Source of the DNA: Candidatus Kurthia intestinigallinarum
GTDB lineage: Bacteria; Bacillota; Bacilli; Bacillales_A; Planococcaceae
Reading direction: 5' to 3'
DNA: 64,000 bases
Assembly: GCF_003991225.1 (NCBI RefSeq)
Contig: NZ_JTFC01000039.1
Span: forward strand, 1 to 64,000
The stretch's first letter is position 1; each line of letters begins with the position of its first letter. Position numbers and translations under genes: made by a program. Of this stretch, positions 27,764 through 36,181 are shown in pieces. The notes below the pieces were generated by a model. It was not told the DNA's origin. It made no database searches and worked only from the letters and a program-made list of their open reading frames with translations.

Positions 27764-28522
27764 TTACCCTTCAACGCCTAAGTATTCTTCAAGTGTTGAA
27801 TCATTATTATAAATTTCAGTGGCAATGTCTTTTCCAACATAGCGGAAATGCCATGATTCATACATATAACCTGTTATTTCTTCTTTTCCATCAGGGTAGC
27901 GCATAATAAAACCATAATCATGTGCATGTTCAGCAAGCCATTTCCCAGCTTCTGTTTTACCAAAACGATTCGATGCATAGTCATTTGGGTTACTTGTTTC
28001 ACCAATATCAAATGCTAATCCCGTTTGATGCTCTGAGAAGCCTGGACGTGCACTGTAGCGGTCTGCAGCTTCTTGGCCATCTTTTGCGACATAGTTATTG
28101 TAAAGCTCTGTTTGGCGGTCGTATGAACGATACGTGCTAAATGCATTAAATGTATAGCCTGCTTGTTGTGCCGCTTTGTTTAATTCATTAAACGCCGCAC
28201 GTGCATCCGCACTTTCACCTGGTGCATAGTCACCTGGCATTGGGAATCGTTTATTCGCAATAACCACACCATCCACCTTTTTCACCTCTGTTGCGGGCTC
28301 TTGGTCAATAATATAGCCACCTGCATCACGTTCAACTTCCTCTTTTGCAGGCTTTTCTTCTACTGGCTTTTCCGTCGCTGTGTTATCCTCAGTCGTTTTT
28401 TCAGTTGTTGTTTGTTCTGATTCTGTCGTTTTTTTCTCTTCCGCATCATTTCCACAAGCTGCAAGAAGTAGTGCACTTGCGGCTAATGTAAGCATTGGGA
28501 ATCGAATAAATGATTTTTTCAT
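27764..28522 (-). CDS. M15-family D,D-carboxypeptidase lipoprotein
   Basis: 252 residues. The lipoprotein signal ends in LAAC (Cys at about 23). A Thr/Glu/Lys-rich linker (about 27-75) leads to a VanY/DacB-type domain with SARPGFSEHQTGLAFDIG and GYMYESWHFRYVG. It is anchored on the outer face of the membrane and expected to remove terminal D-Ala from stem peptides. The C-terminal domain is very similar to the neighbour at 27053. Confidence 0.92.
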   Translation of the reverse strand: MKKSFIRFPMLTLAASALLLAACGNDAEEKKTTESEQTTTEKTTEDNTATEKPVEEKPAKEEVERDAGGYIIDQEPATEVKKVDGVVIANKRFPMPGDYAPGESADARAAFNELNKAAQQAGYTFNAFSTYRSYDRQTELYNNYVAKDGQEAADRYSARPGFSEHQTGLAFDIGETSNPNDYASNRFGKTEAGKWLAEHAHDYGFIMRYPDGKEEITGYMYESWHFRYVGKDIATEIYNNDSTLEEYLGVEG

Positions 28523-28549
28523 ATTGCTCTCCCCTGACTTTAAACTATA

Positions 28550-28795
28550 TTAAATGAATAGAGACACGATTGCTGCGACGGTTAAAATACCAAAGAAAAT
28601 AGATATTGTGCGCATCACTTTTGACTCTTTCACATATCCTTTTGCTTTCATATCTTTTGCACGTAATGCATTGGTTAATGTGAACGTGAACGATATTAAA
28701 ACAACTGCAATGGCATATTGCTGTTTAAATAAAAACCAGACAGCTAATACACTCGCTATCGCCGTCACAATACCTGTAATACGTTGAATATTCAC
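28550..28795 (-). CDS. small membrane protein, about 81 residues
   Basis: Two to three hydrophobic helices (ITGIVTAIASVLAVWFLF, YAIAVVLISFTFTLT, TISIFFGILTVAAIVSLF) with a lysine-rich loop (RAKDMKAKGYVKESK). Family not recognised with confidence. The start is GTG at 28795, 6 nt after GGAGG; a TTG further upstream overlaps that site. It lies between the M15 lipoprotein and yidC2, on the same strand as both. Confidence 0.75.
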   Translation of the reverse strand: MNIQRITGIVTAIASVLAVWFLFKQQYAIAVVLISFTFTLTNALRAKDMKAKGYVKESKVMRTISIFFGILTVAAIVSLFI

Positions 28796-28813
28796 GAGCT
28801 CCCTCCACCTCCT

Positions 28814-28851
28814 CAAAAAAATAAGTCAGAGCATCTAGACACTCTGACTTA
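28814..28851 (-). terminator. terminator of the yidC-like gene
   Basis: AAGTCAGAG...CTCTGACTT hairpin followed by ATTTTTTT on the minus strand. Confidence 0.82.
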
Positions 28852-28859
28852 ATTATACA

Positions 28860-29744
28860 TTATTTTTTCTTTTTGTTTTGTGCTTTCGCTGCGCGTTCTG
28901 CAGGCGTTAATTTACGCTTTTCTTGTGGCTGTTCAGCAACAACTGCTTCTGCGGCACCTTTTGATTTTTTCTCTTTTTTGATTGGATTACCATGTTCATC
29001 TAGTGGTGGATATAAAATACGACCAAGATATGTTTGACCGACTAATAATAAACCAGACACTGACCAATAAAGTGGTAATGCACCCATACTTGAGAATGAA
29101 ATCACCATGATCATGATTGGTGAGATATACATCATGATTTTCATTTGTGCTTGTTGTTGCGTTGGCATATTTGCCATCGAAACTCTTGATTGCCAGTAGT
29201 AAATCGCACCGGCAATTAATGTCATGATAATATCTGGCTCACCAAGCTCGAACCATAAGAATTTATGTGCATGTACTTCTTCTGAATACAGAATTGCATA
29301 GTACAAGCCCATGATGATTGGCATTTGAATAATCATAGGAAGACAACCCATATTTAGCGGATTGACATCATATTTTTTATAAAGTCCCATCATCTCTTGT
29401 TGTAGCGCCATTTGTTCTTCCTTAGAAGACGCTGCTTTTAATTTCTTTTGGATTTCTTCCATTTCTGGACGAAGCTTATCCATTTTCATTTTCATGCCTT
29501 GTTGGTTTTTATACGTTTTCAGCATGAACGGCATTAAGATTAAACGAATTAATACTGTGATGATAATAATTGCGCCACCATAGCCGCCATCGAATAATGT
29601 ATTACCAAAGAAATCTAGCAGGAATTCCATAGGTTTTACAAATGTGCTATAGAAAAAGCCTTCACCATTTTTAACCGACTCACATCCAGCTAAAATGAAC
29701 GGTGCAAGGCCCAGCATTGAAAGTAAGCCTATTTTCTTCTTCAC
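28860..29744 (-). CDS. membrane protein insertase YidC/Oxa1 (second-copy type)
   Basis: 294 residues. The lipoprotein signal ends in ILAGC (Cys at about 21). Five membrane segments follow, and the hydrophilic-groove arginine of YidC lies in VLIRLILMPFML (about 67). The coiled cytoplasmic loop (KLRPEMEEIQKKLKAASS) and a basic tail ending in four lysines are typical. It inserts and folds membrane proteins. It stands alone rather than in the rnpA-jag cluster, so it is probably the YqjG/YidC2 paralogue. Confidence 0.9.
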   Translation of the reverse strand: MKKKIGLLSMLGLAPFILAGCESVKNGEGFFYSTFVKPMEFLLDFFGNTLFDGGYGGAIIIITVLIRLILMPFMLKTYKNQQGMKMKMDKLRPEMEEIQKKLKAASSKEEQMALQQEMMGLYKKYDVNPLNMGCLPMIIQMPIIMGLYYAILYSEEVHAHKFLWFELGEPDIIMTLIAGAIYYWQSRVSMANMPTQQQAQMKIMMYISPIMIMVISFSSMGALPLYWSVSGLLLVGQTYLGRILYPPLDEHGNPIKKEKKSKGAAEAVVAEQPQEKRKLTPAERAAKAQNKKKK

Positions 29745-29846
29745 TATTTTTTCACCTACATCATTATTTTAAACTATAGTGAAGTATACCGTATTTCTCT
29801 ATTACATATCAAATTAAAGAAGAACGATTTTTCGAATATTTGTAAA

Positions 29847-30632
29847 TTACACTAAACGTTCTGGCAATTGGAATCGGAAATATTCATGATCTGGCTGATC
29901 GCGGAAGTGTTTTGGTGTCAAACCAACGTATTTTTTAAATATTCTCGTATAGTAACTTTGGTTACAGAAATGGAATTGCTCTGAGATATTTGAAATGCTC
30001 TTCGCTGTATGACGTAAGTAATATTGAGATTCCTCAACACGACGTACATTTAAGTATTCAACTAATGTAATCCCCACATGTTCTTTAAAAATACGTGATA
30101 AATGACTTGTACTAATTGAGAAATGCAGCGCAATATCTTCTACTGATAAATCGGTTTCGACCTCATCATCGATAAACATAATGACGCGATTCACCGTTTG
30201 ATGCTTGTAAGAAGGCTGTTTACGTTCTGAAATCACATAAATATAAAACTCCACTAAATCATCTGCGAATTGCAAAAATTCTGCATCATTCATGCGTTCA
30301 TCGACCATTTGTATACATGCTGAATTAAAAGCAAACGCTTTTTTCAGTGGTGCTTGATTGTCGATTAATTTGCGTGTAACAACGGATGACAGCACGATAA
30401 AATAATGACGAACAGCTCGGAAAAAATGCTTTCCAGAACGTTCTGATAATAAATCAATTAGCGCACGTAATGATTCTTTTGCAGCTTCTGTTTCTAATTG
30501 ATAAATTTCTCTTATAAGCTGTGCTTCAATTTCATAAAACTTTTCAATACCATCATAGCGGTTCATTGTCTCTATTTCTTGGAAATAACGCTTTGAGATT
30601 GCTTCTGAGATAGAATATTGATGTTGTAACAT
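29847..30632 (-). CDS. AraC-family transcriptional regulator
   Basis: About 261 residues. The C-terminal 100 residues form the double helix-turn-helix of AraC (DLSVEDIALHFSISTSHLSR and SISNISEQFHFCNQSYYTR, FKKYVGLTPKHFR). The N-terminal part resembles no ligand domain I can name. The start at ATG 30632, with GGGGA upstream, is preferred, but in-frame GTG/ATG codons reach 30716 and the start is uncertain. Target unknown; it is divergent from the LytTR gene. Confidence 0.85.
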   Translation of the reverse strand: MLQHQYSISEAISKRYFQEIETMNRYDGIEKFYEIEAQLIREIYQLETEAAKESLRALIDLLSERSGKHFFRAVRHYFIVLSSVVTRKLIDNQAPLKKAFAFNSACIQMVDERMNDAEFLQFADDLVEFYIYVISERKQPSYKHQTVNRVIMFIDDEVETDLSVEDIALHFSISTSHLSRIFKEHVGITLVEYLNVRRVEESQYYLRHTAKSISNISEQFHFCNQSYYTRIFKKYVGLTPKHFRDQPDHEYFRFQLPERLV

Positions 30633-31187
30633 ATAGAATCCCCATCTTTCTGATAAATATGCATTTTGTAATAACCCAAAACAATCAATCAATGACATTA
30701 GTATCAATTCATGCACGAATAGCTACAACCTAATTTTTTTACAAATCCGCCGTTTAGGTCGTTATACTTAAATAATTTACAAAGTAATTGAGTGATTTTT
30801 ATAAAAATTATACAATATTATGCAGTAAAGGAAAAGGCAATTTTGAAAAAAATTATGCAATTTTTATTATTTATAATAAAAGTTATAGTCCATTCTACAT
30901 AAGTCGACAAAATATCATTTTTTTGTTACGATGTGAAAGCATTTTGCTTCATTTTATTTAATACGCTGAGAAGATATTTTTATTATTTTCAAGACATATT
31001 GCTTCACACGTAAAACATAAGCGTTTACAATCATTCTAAGTGGCAAATTTTCTGCTTAAAAGCATTATTTTTGACCCTAATTGTAGAGAATTTATTTTTA
31101 GTACTTAATTTTGGAAACAAACTATAGTAAAATGTTATGACAGGATGAAATGAATTTAAGATATCGGAAGAAACGAGGTATGAATGG
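30633..31187. other. AT-rich divergent intergenic region
   Basis: More than 450 bases, extremely AT-rich, between the AraC and LytTR genes. Many poly-A and poly-T tracts, but no convincing gene or strong promoter was recognised. If the AraC gene starts at 30716, its first 84 bases fall here. Confidence 0.5.
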
Positions 31188-31838
31188 ATGGATCCCAAAT
31201 CAATTGAAGAATTAATAGAGGTCATTAAAGAATTTTTCCCGGATAATACTTCTATTGTAATCTCGGATACAGAAAAGTATTTATATTATCAACCAAGCAA
31301 AAAAATCGACTTAAAGATTAAGCCTGGTGACGAGATCCCTGAAGGCTCAGCAACACATAAAGCTCTTGATTACGGCCAAAAAATTAACTCATTTATCGAA
31401 CCAGATGTTTTTGGTGTACCATACTATGGTATGAGTATTCCATTGTTAGAGGAAGGCGAAACGAAGGGTGCTATCACAGCTATCTTCCCTCAAAAGCCAT
31501 CTCCATTCTTAACAAACTACATTACAATTAAAATCGATGATTGCTGGTACCCAGTAAAACACAATGAAGTGATTTACTTAGAAACACAACTTCGTAAAAC
31601 ATTTGTAAAAACGATGAAAAAAGAAGGGTACCACCGCTTAAACTTAAGCGACTTAGAACTTTTCTTATCGCCTGACACATTCATTCGTTGTCACCGTTCT
31701 TACATCGTTAACATTGACTACATCGATGAAATTCAACCAGATTCACACTCAACATTCTTATTAATCATGAAAGACGGCACGCGCATTCCTGTTAGCCAAC
31801 GCTACGCTAGCTACTTCCGTCGTTCATTAGGTTTCTAA
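31188..31838 (+). CDS. LytTR-domain transcriptional regulator without a receiver domain
   Basis: 216 residues. The C-terminal LytTR DNA-binding domain (about 115-216) shows EVIYLETQLRKTFVKT, FIRCHRSYIVNIDYIDEI and IPVSQRYASYFRRSL. The N-terminal half (about 1-105) looks like a small sensor fold (SIVISDTEKYLYY, GDEIPEGSATHKALDYGQ) instead of the usual phosphoacceptor domain. ATG start, 8 nt after GAGGT. The adjacent CoA-transferase gene in the same direction is a possible target, but a strong terminator separates them. Confidence 0.88.
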   Translation: MDPKSIEELIEVIKEFFPDNTSIVISDTEKYLYYQPSKKIDLKIKPGDEIPEGSATHKALDYGQKINSFIEPDVFGVPYYGMSIPLLEEGETKGAITAIFPQKPSPFLTNYITIKIDDCWYPVKHNEVIYLETQLRKTFVKTMKKEGYHRLNLSDLELFLSPDTFIRCHRSYIVNIDYIDEIQPDSHSTFLLIMKDGTRIPVSQRYASYFRRSLGF

Positions 31839-31849
31839 GAATCTATCTA

Positions 31850-31885
31850 ACGTGCGTTATGCTTCTGCATAACGCACGTTTTTTT
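31850..31885 (+). terminator. terminator of the LytTR gene
   Basis: Perfect hairpin GTGCGTTATGC-TTCT-GCATAACGCAC followed by T7. Confidence 0.92.
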
Positions 31886-31979
31886 ATATATCACAATAAT
31901 ATAGAGCTTGCTACAATAAACTTTAATTTTCTCTAATAGCTAACAATTCATCCCTTTCATACATCATAAAAAGAATTTG

Positions 31980-32046
31980 TGACAATTTGGTGATAAAATT
32001 TACTATAATGAGGGCGATGCTATTTTCGGAAACGAAAAGCGCCCTT
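31980..32046 (+). promoter_or_regulatory. promoter and leader hairpin of the CoA-transferase gene
   Basis: TGACAA (31980-31985), 18 nt, TATAAT (32004-32009). Immediately downstream, GGGCG (32012-32016) can pair with CGCCC (32039-32043), enclosing TTTTCGGAAACGAAAA, with TTTTC after it. The inner hairpin would be near the transcript's 5' end, and could stabilise or attenuate the mRNA. Confidence 0.5.
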
Positions 32047-32086
32047 TTCATGAGTATTTTTATAATAAAGAAAGAAGGCAATTTTT

Positions 32087-33589
32087 ATGACTAGCACAGT
32101 CGAAGAAAGATTACGCTTCACCGGCTTACAAGACAAAGTAATGTCTGCTGATGCCGCTGCAGCATTAATCAACAATGGCGATACACTTGGTTTAAGCGGA
32201 TTTACTCGCGCAGGTGACGCTAAATTTGTACCGCACGCTCTTGTAGAACGCGCAAAAGGACTAGAAGATTTTAAAGTAGATGTCTACACAGGTGCTTCCC
32301 TTGGTTTTGATACCGATGCACTTATGTCAGACGCTGGTATCGTTCGCAAACGTTTACCTTTCCAAGTAGACCGCACAATGCGTGGTCACATCAACAAAGG
32401 TGACGTTGGTTTTATCGACCAACATTTATCTGTAACATCAGAATACCTTCGTCAAGGTGCGATGAAAATTGATGTCGCAATCATCGAAGCGACTGCAATT
32501 ACAGAAGATGGCTACTTAATCCCTACATCATCTGTCGGTAACTCTCCTATTTATGTAGAATCAGCTGATAAAGTAATCATCGAATTAAATGTCGCTGCTC
32601 CTGCTGAATTAGAAGGCTTACACGATATCTATGTTCCTGAAAAACAAGGTGAACGTGGCCCAATCCCAATCATGCATGCAAATGATCGCGTTGGTGCTAA
32701 AGGTATTAAACTCGACATGAATAAAGTTGTCGCAATCGTTGTCACTGAACAAGAAGATTCTCCTTCTAACATCGTGCCTCCAGATGCTGAAACACAACAA
32801 ATGGCGAATCACTTACTTGATTTCTTCCGTAAAGAAATTAAAGAAGGTCGCCTAACAAATACACTTGCGCCACTTCAATCAGGTATCGGTTCAGTAGCAA
32901 ACGCTGTACTTGCTGGTATGGTTGATTCTGAATTTGAAGAGCTTGAAGTTTATTCTGAAGTACTACAAGATGCGGTATTTGAATTAATCGACGCTGGTAA
33001 AGTGAAATCGGCTTCTTGCTGTTCATTCACATTATCTCGTGAAAAAATGGATGCCGTTCTTCCACGTATTAAAGAATATGCAGATAAACTTGTTTTACGT
33101 CCACAAGATATCTCAAACAGCCCTGAAGTCATCCGTCGTTTAGGTCTTATTTGCATGAATACAGCGCTAGAATTCGACATTTACGGTAATGTAAACTCTA
33201 CACATGTATCCGGCAGCAAAATGATGAATGGTATCGGTGGTTCTGGTGACTTCGCACGTGCTGGTCGCTTATCAATCTTCGTGACAAAATCTGTCGCAAA
33301 AGACGGTAAAATCTCTTCAATCGTTCCAATGGTTTCACATGTTGACCATACTGAACATGATGTTGATGTTGTAGTTACAGAACAAGGGATCGCTGATTTA
33401 CGTGGCTTAACTCCTCGTGAACGCGCTGCATTAATTATTGAAAACTGTGCCCACCCAATGTATAAAGAAGCACTTCGTAACTATTTTGAAGAAGCAAAAG
33501 CAACTGTTGGGGGTCAAACACCTCATATGCTGACAAAAGCTTTCTCATTCCATAATAATCTTGCAGAACATGGTACAATGCTACCTTAG
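32087..33589 (+). CDS. acetyl-CoA hydrolase/CoA-transferase (succinyl-CoA:acetate type)
   Basis: 500 residues, of the AarC/Cat1-like single-chain CoA-transferases. The catalytic glutamate is expected in YSEVLQD (about 290). Also visible are SGSKMMNGIGGSGDFARAG and VVTEQGIADLRGLTPRERA near the C-terminus. It moves CoA between succinyl-CoA or acetyl-CoA and acetate-like acids; the exact substrate cannot be read. ATG start. It ends against repeat copy B. Confidence 0.9.
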   Translation: MTSTVEERLRFTGLQDKVMSADAAAALINNGDTLGLSGFTRAGDAKFVPHALVERAKGLEDFKVDVYTGASLGFDTDALMSDAGIVRKRLPFQVDRTMRGHINKGDVGFIDQHLSVTSEYLRQGAMKIDVAIIEATAITEDGYLIPTSSVGNSPIYVESADKVIIELNVAAPAELEGLHDIYVPEKQGERGPIPIMHANDRVGAKGIKLDMNKVVAIVVTEQEDSPSNIVPPDAETQQMANHLLDFFRKEIKEGRLTNTLAPLQSGIGSVANAVLAGMVDSEFEELEVYSEVLQDAVFELIDAGKVKSASCCSFTLSREKMDAVLPRIKEYADKLVLRPQDISNSPEVIRRLGLICMNTALEFDIYGNVNSTHVSGSKMMNGIGGSGDFARAGRLSIFVTKSVAKDGKISSIVPMVSHVDHTEHDVDVVVTEQGIADLRGLTPRERAALIIENCAHPMYKEALRNYFEEAKATVGGQTPHMLTKAFSFHNNLAEHGTMLP

Positions 33590-33597
33590 TTCGCACC

Positions 33598-33734
33598 AAA
33601 AAGAGGCTTTGACATACGTGTAACAACCTCTCTTATGAGCATAAGAAAAACCGGAATCGCGCGGTGGCGCGGTTCCGGTTTTTCGTTGCGAACGCTAAAA
33701 AAGGAACATGACGTGTTTTGTCCCAGTCTCTTTT
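33598..33734. repeat. ~140-bp nested-palindrome repeat, copy B
   Basis: The same element as copy A in the same orientation: left arm AAAAAGAGGCTTTGACATACG, inner hairpin AAAAACCGGAATCGCGC-GGTG-GCGCGGTTCCGGTTTTT, then GCGAACGCTAAAA and right arm TGTCCCAGTCTCTTTT. It fills the gap between two convergent stop codons (9 nt from one, 2 nt from the other). Confidence 0.9.
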
Positions 33735-33735
33735 C

Positions 33736-34278
33736 TTATCCGTTCTTTTTCGAATCAGCATCTTGTTTTTCGTTATAATAGTGTACCGTTGTACCGGCAC
33801 CTTCTGAAATCATATCGCGGTCTTCATTATGATAAGAAGTCGAATTTTGCTTTTCTTTTTCACTATCATCAAAGGCCTGTGCATCTGCATTTTCATAGCC
33901 TACTTTCGTTAATGCACCTTCATCTACCATCTCTTTATCTTCAATAAAGTAAGCCAAATTGTCTTGTTCGTCAACTTCTCCCTGCTTTTCTTCATTAAAA
34001 TATTGTACCGTTGTTAAAGCGCCCTCATCAACCATTTCCTTCTCTTCGATATAGTAAGATGTATCGCGGTCTGGAATGATTGTATGGTCACCAGTCTCTG
34101 GATCTGCCCCTCGTTTACTGTCCATATTTTGCTTTTGCTGTGTAACAAATTCACCCACTTTGTCTTTCGTGCTGTTAAATGCTGCTACTGCTTTATCACG
34201 ATTTTCTTGCTTACGTAAATAAGCATAAGCACCTGCTGCAAGCCCTGCAATGAGAAGTGTATTTTTTTTATTCGCCAT
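33736..34278 (-). CDS. YtxH-like small protein with a triple internal repeat
   Basis: 180 residues. A short N-terminal hydrophobic segment (NTLLIAGLAAGAYAYLRK) and a following helical region look like YtxH/general-stress proteins. From about residue 73 a unit of roughly 45 residues recurs three times, each with a core like EEKEMVDEGALTTVQYFNE (the third is EDRDMISEGAGTTVHYYNE). Highly acidic. Function unknown. ATG start with GGGAGG upstream. Confidence 0.82.
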   Translation of the reverse strand: MANKKNTLLIAGLAAGAYAYLRKQENRDKAVAAFNSTKDKVGEFVTQQKQNMDSKRGADPETGDHTIIPDRDTSYYIEEKEMVDEGALTTVQYFNEEKQGEVDEQDNLAYFIEDKEMVDEGALTKVGYENADAQAFDDSEKEKQNSTSYHNEDRDMISEGAGTTVHYYNEKQDADSKKNG

Positions 34279-34428
34279 AGTAAAAGCCTCCCGTAAAGTT
34301 CTATAGTTAACAAATACCCCTGAACTATTGAAAGTAATCCATACTCTTACTGTAAATCTTTATTTTATACACAACATTTTTGTGCTACGATAATGTCACA
34401 ACTGACCAAATGAAACGGAGTGTAGAAC

Positions 34429-35004
34429 ATGCCAACTAAGGGCGATTTAACAAAACAACGTATTTTAGACGTTGCGCGCGAACTATTTTATAAAAAGGGC
34501 TTCGATGCGACTTCTACAGCTGAGATTGCTCGTGGTGCCTCCATTTCAGAGGCTGCAATGTATAAATACTATAAAAGTAAACGAGATTTATTAACCGCTT
34601 CTGTCCAGCCAACTCATTTTGTCGAGGACACATCTGATTACTCTACATTAACAAATAATGAATTAGTACAATGCTGGACGGCATTATTTTTAGAAAAGGT
34701 TGAAAAAAACTTACCGCAATATATGATTTTATTCGGTGAATCCGTAAAATATCCCGAGCTATCAGAAACCTACCTCGCCACATTTCATAAAGAAACCCTC
34801 GCTGATATTGAGGTGCAAAAACGTATAAAAACAGGCCACTTCCCTAAGCTCGATATGACCCTTATGCAAGTCGGCATGATTGGCGCATTAATTGCGATGA
34901 TTCAGCATCTTGTTATTTATAAAAAACATGATGACCTAAACAGTGTGCCACCTAAGGTAAAGGAAGTTATTAGTAGTATTATTAGCGGTAAATTTTTTAA
35001 TTAA
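34429..35004 (+). CDS. TetR/AcrR-family transcriptional regulator
   Basis: 191 residues. The N-terminal helix-turn-helix (RILDVARELFYKKGFDATSTAEIA, ISEAAMYKYYKSKRDLL) is followed by a variable helical ligand domain. It should repress a nearby or distant gene; no target is evident because the next gene, convergent across repeat copy C, is an unrelated membrane protein. ATG start after a GGAG site. Confidence 0.9.
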   Translation: MPTKGDLTKQRILDVARELFYKKGFDATSTAEIARGASISEAAMYKYYKSKRDLLTASVQPTHFVEDTSDYSTLTNNELVQCWTALFLEKVEKNLPQYMILFGESVKYPELSETYLATFHKETLADIEVQKRIKTGHFPKLDMTLMQVGMIGALIAMIQHLVIYKKHDDLNSVPPKVKEVISSIISGKFFN

Positions 35005-35009
35005 GAGAT

Positions 35010-35153
35010 TAAAAGAGACTGGGGCATACGATATGTGTAAAAACAACCGTTCCTAGAAGCATAAGAAAAACCGGAATCGCGCAGTGGCGGTTCCGGTTTT
35101 TCGTTGCGAACGCTAAAAAAGGAAAATGACGTGTTTTGTCCTATTTTCTTTTT
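35010..35153. repeat. ~140-bp nested-palindrome repeat, copy C (worn)
   Basis: Left arm AAAAGAGACTGGGGCA; inner hairpin AAAAACCGGAATCGCGC with a shortened partner GGCGGTTCCGGTTTTT; GCGAACGCTAAAA; right arm TGTCCTATTTTCTTTT, degraded relative to the other copies. It lies between the convergent TetR and DUF4064 genes. Confidence 0.88.
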
Positions 35154-35157
35154 TGTG

Positions 35158-35631
35158 TTATTTAATGTGTTCTTGATTATTTGAGATTTGGTGCGGTGTT
35201 TTTTTGCCGACTGGTGATTCTTGTGGTTGCGCTTTTTTACGTGTAAAACAAAGAATTGCTGCGATATAAAATAAAATAGACGGTACAGAAATGAGACAAG
35301 CAAAAATACCTGCACCAATAAATAAGATACCCGCTAGCTTCGTATCACTATGCAACTTAATCATGCCCGCTGTGCCGATAATTAAACTGATGATTAATAC
35401 AATAATGACGAACCAACCAATCGAACCAAACACCTGCGAAAGATCTTGTAAATCTGTTAATGTCAGCTCTGTTCCTGTACTTTGTTGTACATCTTCAATA
35501 ATTTGTTGCTGTAAACTTTCCGTTTTAAAAAGATTATCGATACTAAACATAAAGACACCAGTACCAGCAATACCAAAGACATTTAAAATCGAGGCAATCA
35601 TCGCCAGTACTTTTTCAATCGTTCGGTTCAT
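35158..35631 (-). CDS. DUF4064-type membrane protein
   Basis: 157 residues, four hydrophobic segments (about 8-30, 72-92, 98-112, 115-128) and a Lys/Gln-rich tail. The opening MNRTIEKVLAMIASILNV resembles the DUF4064 family of Firmicutes. Function unknown. It starts with ATG after a GGGTGGGA-like purine stretch. Confidence 0.8.
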   Translation of the reverse strand: MNRTIEKVLAMIASILNVFGIAGTGVFMFSIDNLFKTESLQQQIIEDVQQSTGTELTLTDLQDLSQVFGSIGWFVIIVLIISLIIGTAGMIKLHSDTKLAGILFIGAGIFACLISVPSILFYIAAILCFTRKKAQPQESPVGKKTPHQISNNQEHIK

Positions 35632-35785
35632 AGGTTCCCACCCTTTCTACATATGCCGGTGCACCGAATTGGTTATCTAAGGAAATCAAGCTACGTGCGC
35701 AAACGTCCTGTTCACAACACTTAACCAATCTTCGTTCGTAGACTGTATTCGCCCTTCCCTTTCCTATACCCTTTTCATCAAATAA

Positions 35786-35816
35786 AAAAAACGAGACTAG
35801 CATGCGCAAGTCTCGA
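35786..35816 (-). terminator. terminator of the small GNAT gene
   Basis: ATCGAGACTTGCGCATGC...CTCGTTTTTTTT on the minus strand (GAGACT/AGTCTC arms). Confidence 0.75.
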
Positions 35817-35829
35817 TAGTTTGTCACAA

Positions 35830-36114
35830 TTATAATGCTTTAATATCATCGTAATCTGTAGATTTGTCAAAGGCAGCGACGACATAAGAACACACTGCTT
35901 CGATTTTATAATTTTTTTCACGTGCATAATCTGCGGCGCGATTTAATAATTGTTTGGCAATACCCTGTCCTCGAAGTGAATCGTCGACGAATGTATGATC
36001 AACTACCATCACATCTCCAAGTTGTGTCCAACTAATCTCTGCGTCTATACGCTCTCCTTCTTTATGTTGAAAAGCGTATTCCTCGCCACCACGATTTGTT
36101 AATTCAAATTCCAT
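35830..36114 (-). CDS. small GNAT-like N-acetyltransferase (YjdJ/COG2388 type)
   Basis: About 94 residues, one compact GNAT-like fold: VMVVDHTFVDDSLRGQGIAKQLLNRAADYAREKNYKI contains the acetyl-CoA loop RGQGIA, and CSYVVAAFDK is the usual end. The substrate is unknown. Two ATGs lie 6 nt apart; the second (36114) has a better-spaced GGAG. Confidence 0.85.
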   Translation of the reverse strand: MEFELTNRGGEEYAFQHKEGERIDAEISWTQLGDVMVVDHTFVDDSLRGQGIAKQLLNRAADYAREKNYKIEAVCSYVVAAFDKSTDYDDIKAL

Positions 36115-36181
36115 GCTCATTCACTCCTTCTACTAAATTACCGTCATTGTAGCATATATTTTCCAAATTAGCTGTTGCTAA

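Noticed and set aside
33640-33760. Frame inside repeat copy B beginning MSIRKTGIARWRGSG
   Set aside because: The same frame in copy A has a stop after ten codons and the copies vary by indels, so the repeat is not protein coding.
35615-35827. Minus-strand frame of 70 codons between DUF4064 and the small GNAT gene
   Set aside because: Composition is unlike the neighbours, no ribosome site, and it covers the GNAT terminator.
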